DNA of 64,000 nt from Sepiola atlantica (lineage: Eukaryota; Mollusca; Cephalopoda; Sepiida; Sepiolidae). The notes under the pieces were generated by a model. The model made no database searches and was not told where the DNA came from. It saw only the letters and a program-made list of their open reading frames with translations. A program made the position numbers and the translations under genes. The stretch is from positions 13,416,096-13,480,095 of the forward strand of contig OY744551.1 in assembly GCA_963556195.1 (NCBI GenBank), given 5' to 3'. The number at the start of each line of letters is the position of its first letter. Position 1 is the first letter of the stretch. Positions 22,020 through 49,130 of this stretch are shown here, in pieces.

Positions 22020-23775
22020 AGAAAACTAAACATTAAAGTTAAATCTAGTGTCAAAAAACAAAAGAACGAAAATCTCAGAACAAAATTAATCGAAATGGAT
22101 GGAAATTATTTAAGCAAGTTCGTCAATTAGAAAAAAAAAATACAAACGTATATCTGCAATGAAGATAATCTACAAGAGAAAAACTCAGACATTTTGAACA
22201 TCTGGAAGGCTTACTTTGAGAAACACTTCAATACGCGCTTTCCGCGTGACGAGGACGCTTGACTTGAATGTTGACCGGCTCCACTAGACGATGATGCGCG
22301 TATTTCATCGATAACCGAGTAAGAAGTGACAACGCAAGCAAACAGATGTGCAACATGATAGTCCATAGGGATTGATGGAATAACATCTGAATTAATAAAA
22401 GCTAGTGGAGATATGATGATTAAAATATTGACAACTTTTTTCAATAAAATAATCACAACTGGAACAAACACCAGATGACTGGTCTAAGATGTTTATAACC
22501 CAATACACAAAAATGATGGCAAACTAAAAGTTGAAAACTGAAGAGCTATTCACTGCTGTCCATACCTTGAAAAGTCTTTTGTAAAATCTCGATGAGCAGA
22601 TTCTAACACATAAACGAAGGGCCAATGGGTTAGTCGCAGTTCGGCCTCAGACTGGACAAAAAAATAATTAACAATATTAATAACAAGACAGATTATAGAG
22701 AAGACAAGGGAACACCAAGTTCCATTGCATTTTAACTTTGTTGACTTCAAGGTTGCCTTCGACACTATGTGGAGGGGGCGCTCTGGAAAATGTTGTACCA
22801 AATTAGAATTCCATAAAAATACGTTGCTATTGTACAAAACATATACGAACACACAAAATGGTCAGTTAACGCTGGAGGGCCCAATTGAGTGGTTTCTAGT
22901 GAGGGTTGTAGTGAGACAAGTCGGCATAATGTCGACAAGTCTGTTCAACTTATTTCTGGAACACGTAATGATGGATATTACAGGTTTGGATAAAGAGTTC
23001 TAATTGAGAAGGACCTTGTCAATTGGTGTTAAATATGCATAGGATACCACACTAATATCTGGTATTTTTGAAAATATTAAAATTTCAAACTCGGAGATTA
23101 AGAACCCTGCCGAAAATGGGGCTTGAAGATTTTCCTCTATAAATGTCCAATTATGTCACCAGAAGCTGATGGAGAAATCAAAATAGACGATTAATTAATT
23201 CCAAATGCTGCAGAGTCCATGTGTCTAGACAGTCTAGTACCCAATTGTGCTTCAGATGGATTGCACAGGATATCCAAGGCGTTACAGGCCGTTCAGGAAA
23301 CGACAAATGTATATCTAGAGGCATGTCCAGTACCCTTGACGTTAGCTTACATAATACACAACCAATAGCCATATACGGTTCAAAGACATGGACGACTGGA
23401 GAACCAGAAGTCGGAGCCCTGCCCGTGTTATGGATGAAATGTCGTAAGACAATCTTCTATGTTACTAGGAATGGCAGGCTTCGTAATGCTAGCATACGCG
23501 AAGCGCTGTGCATGACGGAACCATCGAGGATGTGGTGTCGGTTCGAAAGCTTGGATGGTTAGGTAATGTGTTTAGGCATAGTGGGATTATAAATGCCAGC
23601 TACAGAAAAGACTTATCAAGTGTAAGACCAAGAGGACGCCCACCAAAAAGATGGTCCGACAGCATTAGGGAACAGTGCGGCGCTCTTCTTAAAACAGCCG
23701 ACAAATATGCAATTCAGGGAACGAATGTTCTGTTCAATAAAGCGAGGAGACAAAAAGTCGTGTGCGATTAAGATA
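22020..23775 (+). pseudogene. Non-LTR retrotransposon relic (reverse transcriptase and C-terminal region), second LINE clade
   Basis: Three-frame reading gives the order of an RTE/CR1-group ORF: ILNIWKAYFEKHFNTRF (about 22190), IDGITSELIKASGDMMIK (about 22370), IHKNDGKLKVEN (about 22505), FVDFKVAFDT (about 22737, RT motif A) and VRQVGIMSTSLFNLFLE (about 22912). The catalytic YADD block has become YA-stop-D at 23034-23045. The C-terminal part reads AIYGSKTWTTGE (about 23370), RKLGWLGNVFRHSG and RPRGRPPKRWSDSIREQ (about 23620-23670). Frameshifts and stops show inactivity. The wording is clearly different from the Jockey-like relics elsewhere in the window. Confidence 0.88.
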
Positions 23776-24114
23776 AGATAAAGTAAGGTTGTATTACATT
23801 AAAGACATACATTATTTAAATAAAGTGTTGTAACATGATGCGATTCTGTTATTTTGATCATATAACTATTATATAATTGCTCTATATATTTGATATTGAT
23901 ATACATATATTGAATTTAATCAATGATACTGATTTAGAAAAGCTGAGTTTGAACAATAAATAAATATAAAGATTGATTCATTTCGTATGAATCAAATGAT
24001 TCTTTTGTTGATATTGCTTTCTTCGATATCTTTCTAGTTAGAATTCTTTATAGAATGTTGATGATTACAAGAGGAACGACGTAGAACGTTGCCAACATCT
24101 TCATTTAAAGTGTT

Positions 24115-24170
24115 TATGAGGAATGAACTGAATTCGATCTTGGCACACGTGTCGTTAACCACTTATCCAC
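24115..24170 (-). repeat. tRNA-derived SINE head, degraded
   Basis: The minus strand reads GTGGATAAGTGGTTAACGAC then ACGTGTGCCAAGATCGAATT CAGTTC. It has A-box-like and B-box-like segments in the right order. Confidence 0.6.
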
Positions 24171-25067
24171 TTTCACTCCACAATAACTAAATAATGGATG
24201 AATAAATGAAGGAAATGAGGAAGAATAGTAATTAAATTGACAACATAAATCAATTAATAGTATAGGTAAGATAGCGAACATGAGAATTAAGGATATATGA
24301 AGAGGTGGGGTTAGGGCTTACAATGGACTAACTAAATGTTCAATTTATATAATATTTACCTTTATTACTATGCTCTGAATGATGTAAGAGGTGTCGATAA
24401 GTGGTAGTAAGATGGCAAAATGATTGTATAGGGGCCTGCAAGTATATATGAATAATAAGAGTATGGTCTCTTGTTAATTTCAAGAAATGTGTGTTTAAAG
24501 AACCTATAATTATTGTTTAAATTTAATTTAAGAAATTTAATATCATACAGTTCACATGGGAAAAGATTATGAAAAGAATGAAAACAGTTTTTAAAAATGT
24601 TTCCTAAAGGGGTTTATTTAATGGGATATAAAAAGAGACGTAACTTGTCCGGATAATATAGCGTTTAGAGATTATCAAGAAACATAGTTATTTAAGAAAT
24701 AGTAAAGTAAAGATAGGTTCAGAAACGCCATAACAATATGTAAATGATGAGGAAGAAATTCTACTTTTATGGTTATACGTGTAAGGATTGAGTGGCAGGG
24801 TTAATGTGTTGAGTAAAAGTAGGAATATTAAGTAGGGGGTCTTTCATTGAGCTTGACAAACTGCTCATATCTTCTATGCTTACATGTAGAAATTATTTCG
24901 TTTTTTTGTTTATCAAAGGGCTCATAGATCTCATTAGTATGACTGCCTCAGATGCATATAAGGCATATACTCTGGATCCAGGTTGATTTGTTAAAGATAG
25001 AGCAATTCAATGTATTTATCTGCTCTCGAAGAGGTTAGACACAAGTTCAGGTGTGGATTTTGATGAA

Positions 25068-25147
25068 TGGGTTTCCGTGGAACGAACTGGATTCGAATTC
25101 GGCACACCCAGGTCGTCAGTCAGCGTTGGTAACCACTCAGCTACCGT
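25068..25147 (-). repeat. tRNA-derived SINE head, best copy
   Basis: The minus strand starts GGTAGCTGAGTGGTTACCAA, then CGCTGACTGACGACCTGGGT, and contains the B box GAATTCGAATCC (25100-25089) followed by AGTTCGTTCCACGG. The A box TAGCTGAGTGG is at 25143-25133. The layout resembles tRNA-Ser/Leu-type heads. No functional tRNA is implied, because the acceptor stem does not close. Confidence 0.75.
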
Positions 25148-25754
25148 CCCAAGCGTGCATTTAGACTTAAGTTTCTTGATTATGCTTGTGAAGGGTGTAG
25201 TACATATTTTATTAGAGTTGTTTGAAGAACTTATGTGGTTGAATATATGTACTTTGATGCTGGTCGCCGTACTTTCTTTTATTTGTATTTGTGTGGCGCT
25301 TAGTTGTAAGAGTTCATATCATTAGCGCTGCCATTCGCAAAATTGCTGTTAGAAGTGTTATTATCGTTACTAGTAGTAATATTAAAAGGGCTGACAGTTT
25401 GAAACTTTGGGTGCGAGTAATTGGTTCTGATAGAGTGGATGTATATTATCAAAGGTTGTAGGATTTGCCTCCTACTGATAAATATTCATTATTAAATTTA
25501 TTTTTAATGTTTCATGGGTGTCTTCTGCAATACTGTAATTGTTATTCATTTATACGTATATCTTCTCGGAGAACATCGGAATCCCTGGTCGTGAGCAAAG
25601 ATGAACATGTATATCTCCGTTTAAAGCGGTGTTAACCACTGCTACTACGTATGATAACAATTAAACAATTTACACTTGAAGGTTTAAGAACGATTAGTGA
25701 GAATAACAGCAAATGTGTTACGAAGCAGCATACTTATATATATATATAACAACA

Positions 25755-25841
25755 GAAGCTGAAGAGAGCCGGATGGGTAAGACCTTCCGTGCTTGAAACC
25801 GACGGTACGAATGTTGTACTAATTTTTCTGTACCAGAATAA

Positions 25842-25842
<1 letters not shown>
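25755..25842. repeat. Dispersed repeat family D copy
   Basis: GCTGAAGAGAGCCGGATGGG.. then TTGAAACCGACGGTACGAAT is shared with 30405-30500, and both copies run into ATTAATAAATAT or AATAAATATATA ends. Confidence 0.65.
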
Positions 25843-25879
<37 letters not shown>

Positions 25880-25931
25880 AGAGAGAAAGAGAGAGATAGA
25901 AAAGGAGATAGATAGATAGATAGATAGATAT

Positions 25932-25971
<40 letters not shown>

Positions 25972-25972
25972 T
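25843..25972. repeat. (TA)n, (GA)n and (GATA)n compound microsatellite
   Basis: A TA tract at 25843-25877 is followed by GAGA-rich DNA and a GATA array at 25909-25972. Confidence 0.92.
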
Positions 25973-26219
25973 GATAAATCAATTCATAAATAAATAGATA
26001 GAGGTAATACAGAAGAACAAAAATGAGACAGTCGATATAGGAAACAAACAGATAAAAAAAACTCGTCTTCCGCACAAGGTTACTCCTCTTTTTATTTCCT
26101 ATCGTGTTCTTTCGCACAAAGGAATGACATTGATCCCTCAACATTAGAACAGATCGAATAAAACATCTTGGATGACATTCAAGTAGAAATTTGTCGTACA
26201 CTCAAAGATGAAACGAAGA

Positions 26220-27420
26220 CAATAGACTGGACCACGACAGAACCCGTAACCAGGTTGGCATAGTCAACATTAAAGTAATATTGTTTTGATCGTCCCGTGG
26301 TTACTCCTTGACACTCTGCGTTTGAAAATCTCTTGAGGGTTGCCACTGCGGAAATGGTGGCTTCGACTTGTTATCTGAAAAAAACGACTCAATTGTTGTT
26401 TATCTTTATTAATCAACAGATACGACATATTACGACAACTAGTTGTACTTTTATTCGGTTTTCTACGTTACCAGAATCAAACAATTTACACTTATATGTT
26501 GAATAACTATGAGTAAGTATGACAACACATGTTACATGAGGTCATACTACACCATTAACGTCATATTGTTGCATACATATGTGATCGTCTACTGGCTTTG
26601 TCTTGACGCTGTGAGTTTGAAGTAGATTTGTCTCTAGAGAAATCGTGGCTTCTATTTGTTAGCTGTACAGAAACAACCCAATCGTTGATAATTTTAATTA
26701 ATCAGCTAAGACGACCGATTACGACAACTAGGTGTACTTTTATTCGGTTTCTACGTAACCAGAATCAAACAATTTACACTTATAGGTTGAATAACTATGA
26801 GTAAGTGTGACAACACATGTTACATGAAGCAGTATGCTATTCCGAGGTCATACTACACCATTAACGTCATATTGTTGTATACATATGTGATCGTCTGCTG
26901 GCTTTGTCTTGACGCTGTGAGTTTGAAGTAAATTTGTCCAAGAGAAATCGTGGCTTCTATTTGTTAGCTGTACAGAAACAACCCAATCGTTGATAATTTT
27001 AATTAATCAGCTAAGACGACCGATTACGACAACTAGTTGTACTTTTATTCGTTTTCTACGTTACCAGAATCAAACAATTTACACTTATAGGTTGAATAAC
27101 TATGAGTAAGTATGACAACACATGTTACATGAAGCAGTATGCTATTCCGAGGTCATACTACACCATTAACGTCATATTGTTGTATACATATGTGATCGTC
27201 TACTGGCTTTGTCTTGACGCTGTGAGTTTGAAGTAGATTTGTCTCTAGAGAAATCGTGGCTTCTATTTGTTAGCTGTACAGAAACGACCCAATTGTTGTT
27301 AATTTTAATTAATCAGCTAAGACGACCGATTACGATAACTACTTGTACTTTTATTTGTGTTCTACGTCATTGTAATTGCGCAGTTGTTTGTCTTCTCTGG
27401 CCTTGAGAGTAGATCAACGT
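26220..27420. repeat. About 305-bp tandem repeat, four copies
   Basis: The phrase ACCATTAACGTCATATTGTT recurs at 26551, 26857 and 27162 (spacing 306 and 305). Each copy is followed by TGATCGTCTACTGGCTTTGT, CTGTGAGTTTGAAGTA and GACGACCGATTACGACAACT. A first diverged copy lies at 26250-26540, and a remote one at about 27540-27740. No ORF. Confidence 0.88.
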
Positions 27421-28301
27421 GGTATAACACACTACTACCACTTCTTATGAGTACAATTAACACGTATCGAGTCAAATTATATTCTTGAGAGGTGAACTAA
27501 CTATAGCTTGAACCACCATTGCCTTGTAGTGTTGGTTATAGTTTAATCAGTTTATTAAAGTACTACCGTTGAATACCATTGTGATGGTCCACTGACCATG
27601 TCTTAACCCTGTGAAGATCTCTTAAAACTGGACCCTTAAGAAATGGTGGTTTTTTAGCTGAAAAGAAACGACTCAATTTTAGTTCATTTTAATTAATCAA
27701 CAGAAACGACAGATAACGATAACTTTTTTCATCTTATTCGTGTTCTTCTTCATTGTCATTGCACAGTTGTTTGACTTAACTTCTAATTTTAAATAACATT
27801 TTATACGTTCTCCTCGACTCGCTTCCAATCTGCTTACAATGAATCTTACCTAACTTCGTTGATTGCATTACACTTCGCATACTTTCTACGTCTACATTCC
27901 CCGTTCACATCCTTGTCAAACCTGACTCTTTGATCTGAGCAGACAATGACTGGAATAATTCAACACAAACCAGGTATACAATAACCTTTCTTTATCATAT
28001 TTAACAAAATGTAGGCAAGATATATTTTCGAATCATTTTCAAAGTCTCAAAATTTGTATAAAAGAATTATAAACAATTTTCCACTTTTATTTCACAGGTA
28101 AACATCATCTTCAAACGAAGAAAATCCAATAAAAATACATTCATAAAAACAAAATGTTAATTTTTGTGAACCGAAACCTTTCAAAAGATGATTTTTTATT
28201 ATATAACAAACAAGGAAACCGCTGTTTTCAACTAATTTCTTGTTTGTTTACATTTCATTTTTGTTTCAATGTCTTTTTATTTTCAACATTTTCTTGGTTG
28301 G

Positions 28302-28337
28302 GTTTTAGGGTTTTGGGTGTAGGGTTTAGGGTTAGTC
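28302..28337 (+). repeat. Telomere-like degenerate TTTAGGG stretch
   Basis: GGGTTTTAGGG..GTAGGGTTTAGGGTTAG is an irregular interstitial run. Confidence 0.5.
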
Positions 28338-28400
28338 TTTCGCTAGAGGTGACCGTTGCTGACATAACTCAATGAGTTCTTCGGTAGATTGAACGCGCTG

Positions 28401-29075
28401 ACACATATCGTAGTAATTAATTTTCTTTTTTTTAACGCGCAGCAGATCGTAGTAATTAATTTTCTTTTTTTAACGCGCAGCAGATCGTAGTAATTAATTT
28501 TCTTTTTTTAACGCGCAGCAGATCGTAGTAATTAATTTCCTTTTTTTAACGCGCAGCAGATCGTAGTAATTAATTTTATTTTTTTAACGCGCAGCAGATC
28601 GTAGTAATTAATTTTCTTTTTTTAACGCGCAGCAGATCGTAGTAATTAATTTTCTTTTTTTAACGCGCAGCAGATCGTAGTAATTAATTTTCTTTTTTTT
28701 TAACGCGCAGCAGATCGTAGTAATTAATTTTCTTTTTTTAACGCGCAGCAGATCGTAGTAATTAATTTCCTTTTTTTAACGCGCAGCAGATCGTAGTAAT
28801 TAATTTCCTTTTTTTAACGCGCAGCAGATCGTAGTAATTAATTTCCTTTTTTTAACGCGCAGCAGATCGTAGTAATTAATTTTCTTTTTTTTTAACGCGC
28901 AGCAGATCGTAGTAATTAATTTTCTTTTTTTAACGCACAGCAGATCGTAGTAATTTATTTTCTTTTTTTAACGCGCAGCAGATCGTAGTAATTAATTTTC
29001 TTTTTTTAACGCGCAGCAGATCGTAGTAATTAATTTCCTTTTTTTAACGCGCAGCAGATCGTAGAAATCAATTTC
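28401..29075. repeat. 38-39-bp minisatellite, about 17 copies
   Basis: The unit contains CGCGCAGCAGATCGTAGTAA then TTAATTTTC and a T run of 7-9. Copies differ mainly in T-run length and TTTTC/TTTCC. It sits in the intergenic region and ends in unrelated sequence. Confidence 0.95.
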
Positions 29076-29439
29076 TTTCAAAAGTGACGGTCTATCTGCT
29101 TGCAACCTGCTTGTCAAATGCCTGCTGCAATCTGATTGGTTAATAGTTTCGTCAACGCCCGGGCGCTTCCGAGACCTGCCCGAACGTTGACGACGCAAAG
29201 TCACGGAAACGCAGTGCGTTCTCTATAAAAGTACTGAACAACCACATACCCATGTGAACATATGGCTTCTTTCTATTGATGAGGAGAAACACTTTTTGAG
29301 GGAAGCAGTCTTTACGAATTTTTTTCAAAAAGTTTTCCATTGGAAATGTTTGTTTTAGAAGTTAGTCTGAGGTATATGGAAGTCAATTACATGAACCGTA
29401 TAGTTTAGGCCTCCATTTTGTTCCCATAAACATCCGCCT

Positions 29440-30170
29440 ACCCATGCATTGCGTACGCTGTTTTGTTAAGTCTCTTAAACCATATCTTATTTACACTGTT
29501 TTTTTAACCTTATTTCAGATTCCTTTTTATTTGTGGGGTTTTAAAGTAAAAGAGACTTTATTAAAGTATGTAATGTTAATTTTTATAATTTTTAATATAT
29601 TTGTAAAAAAGGTTTCATTTTTGTTCTCTTTATTTTGTTATATAATTTATTATGATATAAATAATTATTATTATTTTTATTATTATTATTCTTTAATTGA
29701 TTTATAAATATTTTTTTTTAAATTTTTCCGTTATGTTCTCTTATATTAATTTCTTTGTTATTATTTTTTAATTTAAATATTTTTAATCTAGTCATTTAAT
29801 TTTATTTATATATGTTTATATATTCTATTCTTAATAAAATTAATAAATATTTTTAGTCTTTAATTCTAAACCGAACTAAGTTATTTTTCCGCTGATAAAG
29901 AGTTAGCTCGCTTTCACCTTTTTTAAAAATAAGGTCAAAGCGAGCTAAAAGAAAGTTAAGCCTGACTGAGTTTTTGTTTACTCATCACGAGGTATTATTC
30001 CATTATTTATCGTTGACTATGCACATTAGTATAACATTCTAATTCTGACTTTCTCCCACTTTTTTAATCCCGTAGGTTTTTTAAATTTTTTAATGTTGTT
30101 TTAATTTTTTACTTTTAACTTTTTAATTTAGAATTTTTTAAATTTTAAAATTTTAATCCTCCGAATCCAG
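29440..30170. other. AT-rich low-complexity intergenic DNA with one small foldback
   Basis: No gene. At 29904-29947 TAGCTCGCTTTCACCTT and AAGGTCAAAGCGAGCTA form a 17-bp stem with one mismatch. Confidence 0.6.
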
Positions 30171-30384
30171 AGGTGTAGTTAAAGCGATCAGCGGTCAGCA
30201 TGACATAAGCATGGCAGTGACATAAACTCACATATCAATGAAAAATTGTTTTTGCTATCCCATGCTAAAAATATCGGTAGAATTTGCAGGAAAAAATACA
30301 GAATTGGTAAGAATTATAAAAATTAAAATAAAACAGAGAAGCAAAATATCGTCAGAGAGTCACACAACGTGCGAGTCGATATTT

Positions 30385-30520
30385 TCCGGGGAGACCGACA
30401 TAAACAGACGCTGAAGAGACTCCGGTAAAGAGGCCTATTACAGGTTCCCATTGTTTGCATTTGAAACCGACGGTACCGATGTTGGTCTGATCTTTAGTAG
30501 TACATATATTAATAAATATT
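30385..30520. repeat. Dispersed repeat family D copy
   Basis: GACGCTGAAGAGACTCCGGT.. TTGAAACCGACGGTACCGAT.. ACATATATTAATAAATAT. It is shared in part with 25755-25842. Confidence 0.65.
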
Positions 30521-31609
30521 ACGTTCTTATTTTGTAATTGCTCTAAATAATCAAGCACTCTGCTGGGGTTTTCAATTTAATAATTAGCAGATGTCAAAAT
30601 AGTATTTTCAAATAGTATAGTCAAACAAGTAGTTCAATTGAACTTTAATAAAATAGTTTTATCATTTTTTCCTTTCTTTCAATCAATATTTTATTTAAAA
30701 CCACTCTATAATTAATACATGAGTATTCGTATAAGATGTCCCATTCTAATTGATCTGTATAACTTTTTAACAAAACAAAATCGACTTTTAATCGGCATTT
30801 TCTGGTCGTTTACGTAAATAGCTTGATAATGCCAAAACGCTTAGCTTCTCAGTACGCTTGAGAAACAGACACTTTTTTGGTATTGTTGATGTGCTTAATT
30901 AAAATGACAACATTTGGATCTTATGAAAATAAAAAAAGATGTATCTTTATTGTTGGTGACGCTGAGAATACCAGGTCTGGTAGAAGTAAGATCCACACAC
31001 AGGTATTTGATGGTTGATTATTCTCTGAGACCTGATCGTTAGACAACTAGCGATATCAATTTCGAGTTGTTTTTATCTTATCACGGTAGCGTTTTCTCGC
31101 AGATGACGTTTCGTACACCTAGTGTTTCTTACATTTTGAAAATCTATCACATGTTGTCTCTTCCCGTGCAAATATTTTCTTGTGTTAAGATTATTTTTAT
31201 TCAAATAACTATTTGTTATTTATCATTATCTATCTTTTGATAATTGATCTCATGTCGTTTTTCCGTTCAGATGGTACTGGTGTTAAGCTTTTTAAAATTC
31301 AAATAGCCATTTGGCCATTCGATAATAATCTTATCTTTTGACAATCGTCAGGTGCATCTTATTATTGTAAACATGACTTTTCAGTACACACAGCCTGGAT
31401 ATTAAACAACTTTACTGTTAAATTGAGAACATCTTATAAATTCTGGCAGCAGATAATTAAAGAACAGTTGTTAATTTACTTGGAGACAAAACCAACCTCT
31501 TTGGTTCCATATTATCGCAGATAGCTGAATTGTACCCTGCCGACAAACTTCCGTCCTCTTCCTCTACCCAACCACATTCTGGAAAAATCTCTAAAACCGT
31601 TACCATCTG

Positions 31610-31880
31610 TAAAAATGTTGTTGCCTTTTTTTGTTCTAAAGAAAAACTAAATTTATCGAAAAAAATATTTTCACTGTAATCTTTCCCGTTATAAAGAATT
31701 CATTGATTTTTGTCGTCAAAAAAATAAATAAATTGTCATAAAAATAAACATACGGCGAGTGATTTTTCCTTCATTATATTTTGTATTTCAAAGACGTATC
31801 GTTCCGATTTCGACGCCGGTTCGTTTTGATTCGGTTTTGTTTGGTTTAAAAGCTATATCTGTACGAAGTTATCTAGTTTT
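31610..31880. repeat. Dispersed repeat family E copy
   Basis: AATTGTCATAAAAATAAACA TACG.., GTCGTCAAAAAA and CGGTTCGTTTTGATTCGG are shared with 46900-47215 in the same order and strand. Confidence 0.75.
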
Positions 31881-32019
31881 AATCAAGGTTTTAACAGGAG
31901 TTAACTAAAAAAACAATTAAGTGTGTAGTTATTAAAATGCAATATAAAATGTATTATAGGTTTCTCCTCTAAGCAATTATGCATTTTAATTTTTGAATGA
32001 CATTATTTCAGAAACTGCT

Positions 32020-32600
32020 GTTTATAGGTTGTTGACTAAACACACACTTTTCCTGCTGACGTTTGCGTCTTTGGTCGTTTGGGCGGCTTTTCCACTCCTC
32101 GTACTACAGATTTGACTTTGGAGTGAAGTGGTTGATCTCTGTTTCATCCAGTGTCACACATTGACGAAAATACTTATTTTCCTTGCGCTGAAAAGGTTGC
32201 ACACTACGCCCTACGTTATCAATACGTTTTTGTTTATCGACTGTGAGCAAATGCAATATCCACTATGAAAACTACGTCATCATTGACAACTATTCATGCA
32301 AAATGGCGAATGACTCCCTTATAATATCTTCATATCATCTTATTCAGTCACTTTAATTTATGATCGGCTTAAACAGATTCGTGGACTTATGTTTTCCGAG
32401 ATAACTGCCGGATATGGACGACCTGGGCGTTCACCATCATATGTTTCTGCACACCAGAGCTTAAAGTCAGCATACCACATCTTAATCGTTGTTTTCTACG
32501 AAGTATTATCCAAATAACACTTATCAAGCCAATGCTTTCTTTAAACGTTATGTTTTTTTTTCTTATTAGAAAGCAATGCTCTATCAACACACGAAATTAA
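32020..32600 (-). pseudogene. mariner transposase relic (central region)
   Basis: Joining minus-strand frames gives WYADFKLWCAETYDGERPGR (about 32470-32410), then a heavily damaged HTH-to-catalytic linker. It continues with TVDKQK (about 32240), VQPFQRKENKYFRQCVTLDE (about 32200-32150), INHFTPKSNL and YEEWKSRPNDQRRKRQ (about 32130-32050). This matches mariner WIHHYTPETK..QW, with the first catalytic Asp kept in TLDE. Many frame changes and stops; a dead copy. Confidence 0.78.
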
Positions 32601-33331
32601 GAGTTTGTTTTTATTGTTTAAAAATTTTTTAACAGTCGCCTTGCGTAAATATCTGCAATTTGTGAACTAATACTCCGATGCCGGTCAAATTGTGATACCT
32701 ACCATAACAAAGTTCATATTTTATATTAATTATGAATATTTTTTTATGTGTTTGGTCCGGTACTTATAGAATAAACGATTTTACATACATTTTTTCTGTC
32801 CAATTTTGATGACATTTTACACATAGTTATAATACACCAATTAATAAAAAAATATATATTCATGGTATTTTGTTTGTTTGTTTTGTTTTACGACATATCG
32901 ACAAATTTCTGGTTATTTAATACTGAATTCGGTCATTTTGGTAAAAGTGTTAGGGTTCAAGTTCTTCATATATTCAAATATTTATTCATGGTGATTTGTT
33001 TGGTTGTTTTGTAAAGGAAAATAGTTATTTTTGTGTTTAGCTTTGCAGAACATGATTGAAGTTTTACAAAAGGAAAGGAAAAACCCCAGTAAAATCAATG
33101 TTTAATGTATATTAAGTAAGGAAGCTTCTATTTCAGACAACCTGACCTGATAGCAAAAGCATGGTAAATATGTATGGTGTGAATACTGTTACGCATGCAC
33201 AGACCTTCTCTCTTTTTAGATGAGCGGTATTTACGACTGATGTGCTCCATATACCGAATACATCTGTTTCAAGCGCCATGTATAATAACAAGAAAAACAA
33301 ATACACAATTAAATTAAAACGAAATACTTAA

Positions 33332-33337
33332 TTTATT
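33332..33337 (-). terminator. Poly(A) signal of S-crystallin gene 2
   Basis: AATAAA occurs on the minus strand about 165 nt after the stop codon and is the first such hexamer downstream, giving a 3' UTR of roughly 0.2 kb. Confidence 0.7.
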
Positions 33338-33501
33338 CGATATTTTTACAGTCATAATTATATTTGTGGTATATTTCATAAAAATAACAACGAGAACTTC
33401 ATCTCGTTTAATCATCGATATGTTAAAATTTTTATCGATTTGATGAAAACTATTTCAAATGACAAAACGAAGAATATTTCCCATGAAAATCATTCCTTGT
33501 T

Positions 33502-48649
<15,148 letters not shown>

Positions 48650-48740
48650 GGTGGAGTGGTTCTTGACTTCTCAGCTAAACCAAAAGTGAACGCAAACACA
48701 AGAATGGCTGATATGTGGTCGAACAGTCAAATACACCTGA

Positions 48741-48780
48741 ATTTATACCCGTTTTTTTTACCCAATTAAAATCACGTCAT
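48741..48780 (-). promoter_or_regulatory. Core promoter of S-crystallin gene 2 (TATA plus TGACGTGA box)
   Basis: On the minus strand GGGTATAAAT (48750-48741) lies about 95 bp before the ATG, implying a start site near 48713. About 20 bp upstream is ATGACGTGAT (48780-48771), a CRE/AP-1-like site. Gene 1 has the same box at the same spacing. AP-1/ARE-type elements are known to drive squid S-crystallin genes in published promoter work, which fits this arrangement. Confidence 0.75.
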
Positions 48781-49130
48781 AAATTGTCAATTGTCGACCA
48801 CGAGGTTAGAAGAGTGTGAGGAAATAGTTCACTTGTTGAAAACAATGATGATCTCGTAGAACAGCCATCACTAAACAGAACACACTAAACGAGTGCACAC
48901 TTCCATTGAGCAAACACTGTGAGTAATTATCTTTTCTAATGTCGTCATTTCAAATAAAAGAACATGGCTCTTTAACGCCAAGCTAATTCTAATTCTTGGG
49001 TTACGTTGATCCGTTGATTTGTTGAACAATTCTTAGTTTTAATCGAGGCTCAAAGAAAGGACCGGATCATTTGAAAAAGTAATTTCGCGGTTTTGTTGTT
49101 TATATCTATTAATTATCTTTTACTTTTTTG

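Noticed and set aside
25068..25147. Functional tRNA-Ser-like gene
   Set aside because: Internal boxes are present, but the acceptor and anticodon stems do not pair; best read as a SINE head.
25734..26201. 155-codon minus-strand open frame
   Set aside because: Much of it is translation of GATA and TA microsatellite ([14 protein letters not shown]); no domain is visible.
28401..29075. CRISPR-like array from regular short repeats
   Set aside because: The segments between cores are T runs and the same TAATTAATTT text, so it is a minisatellite.
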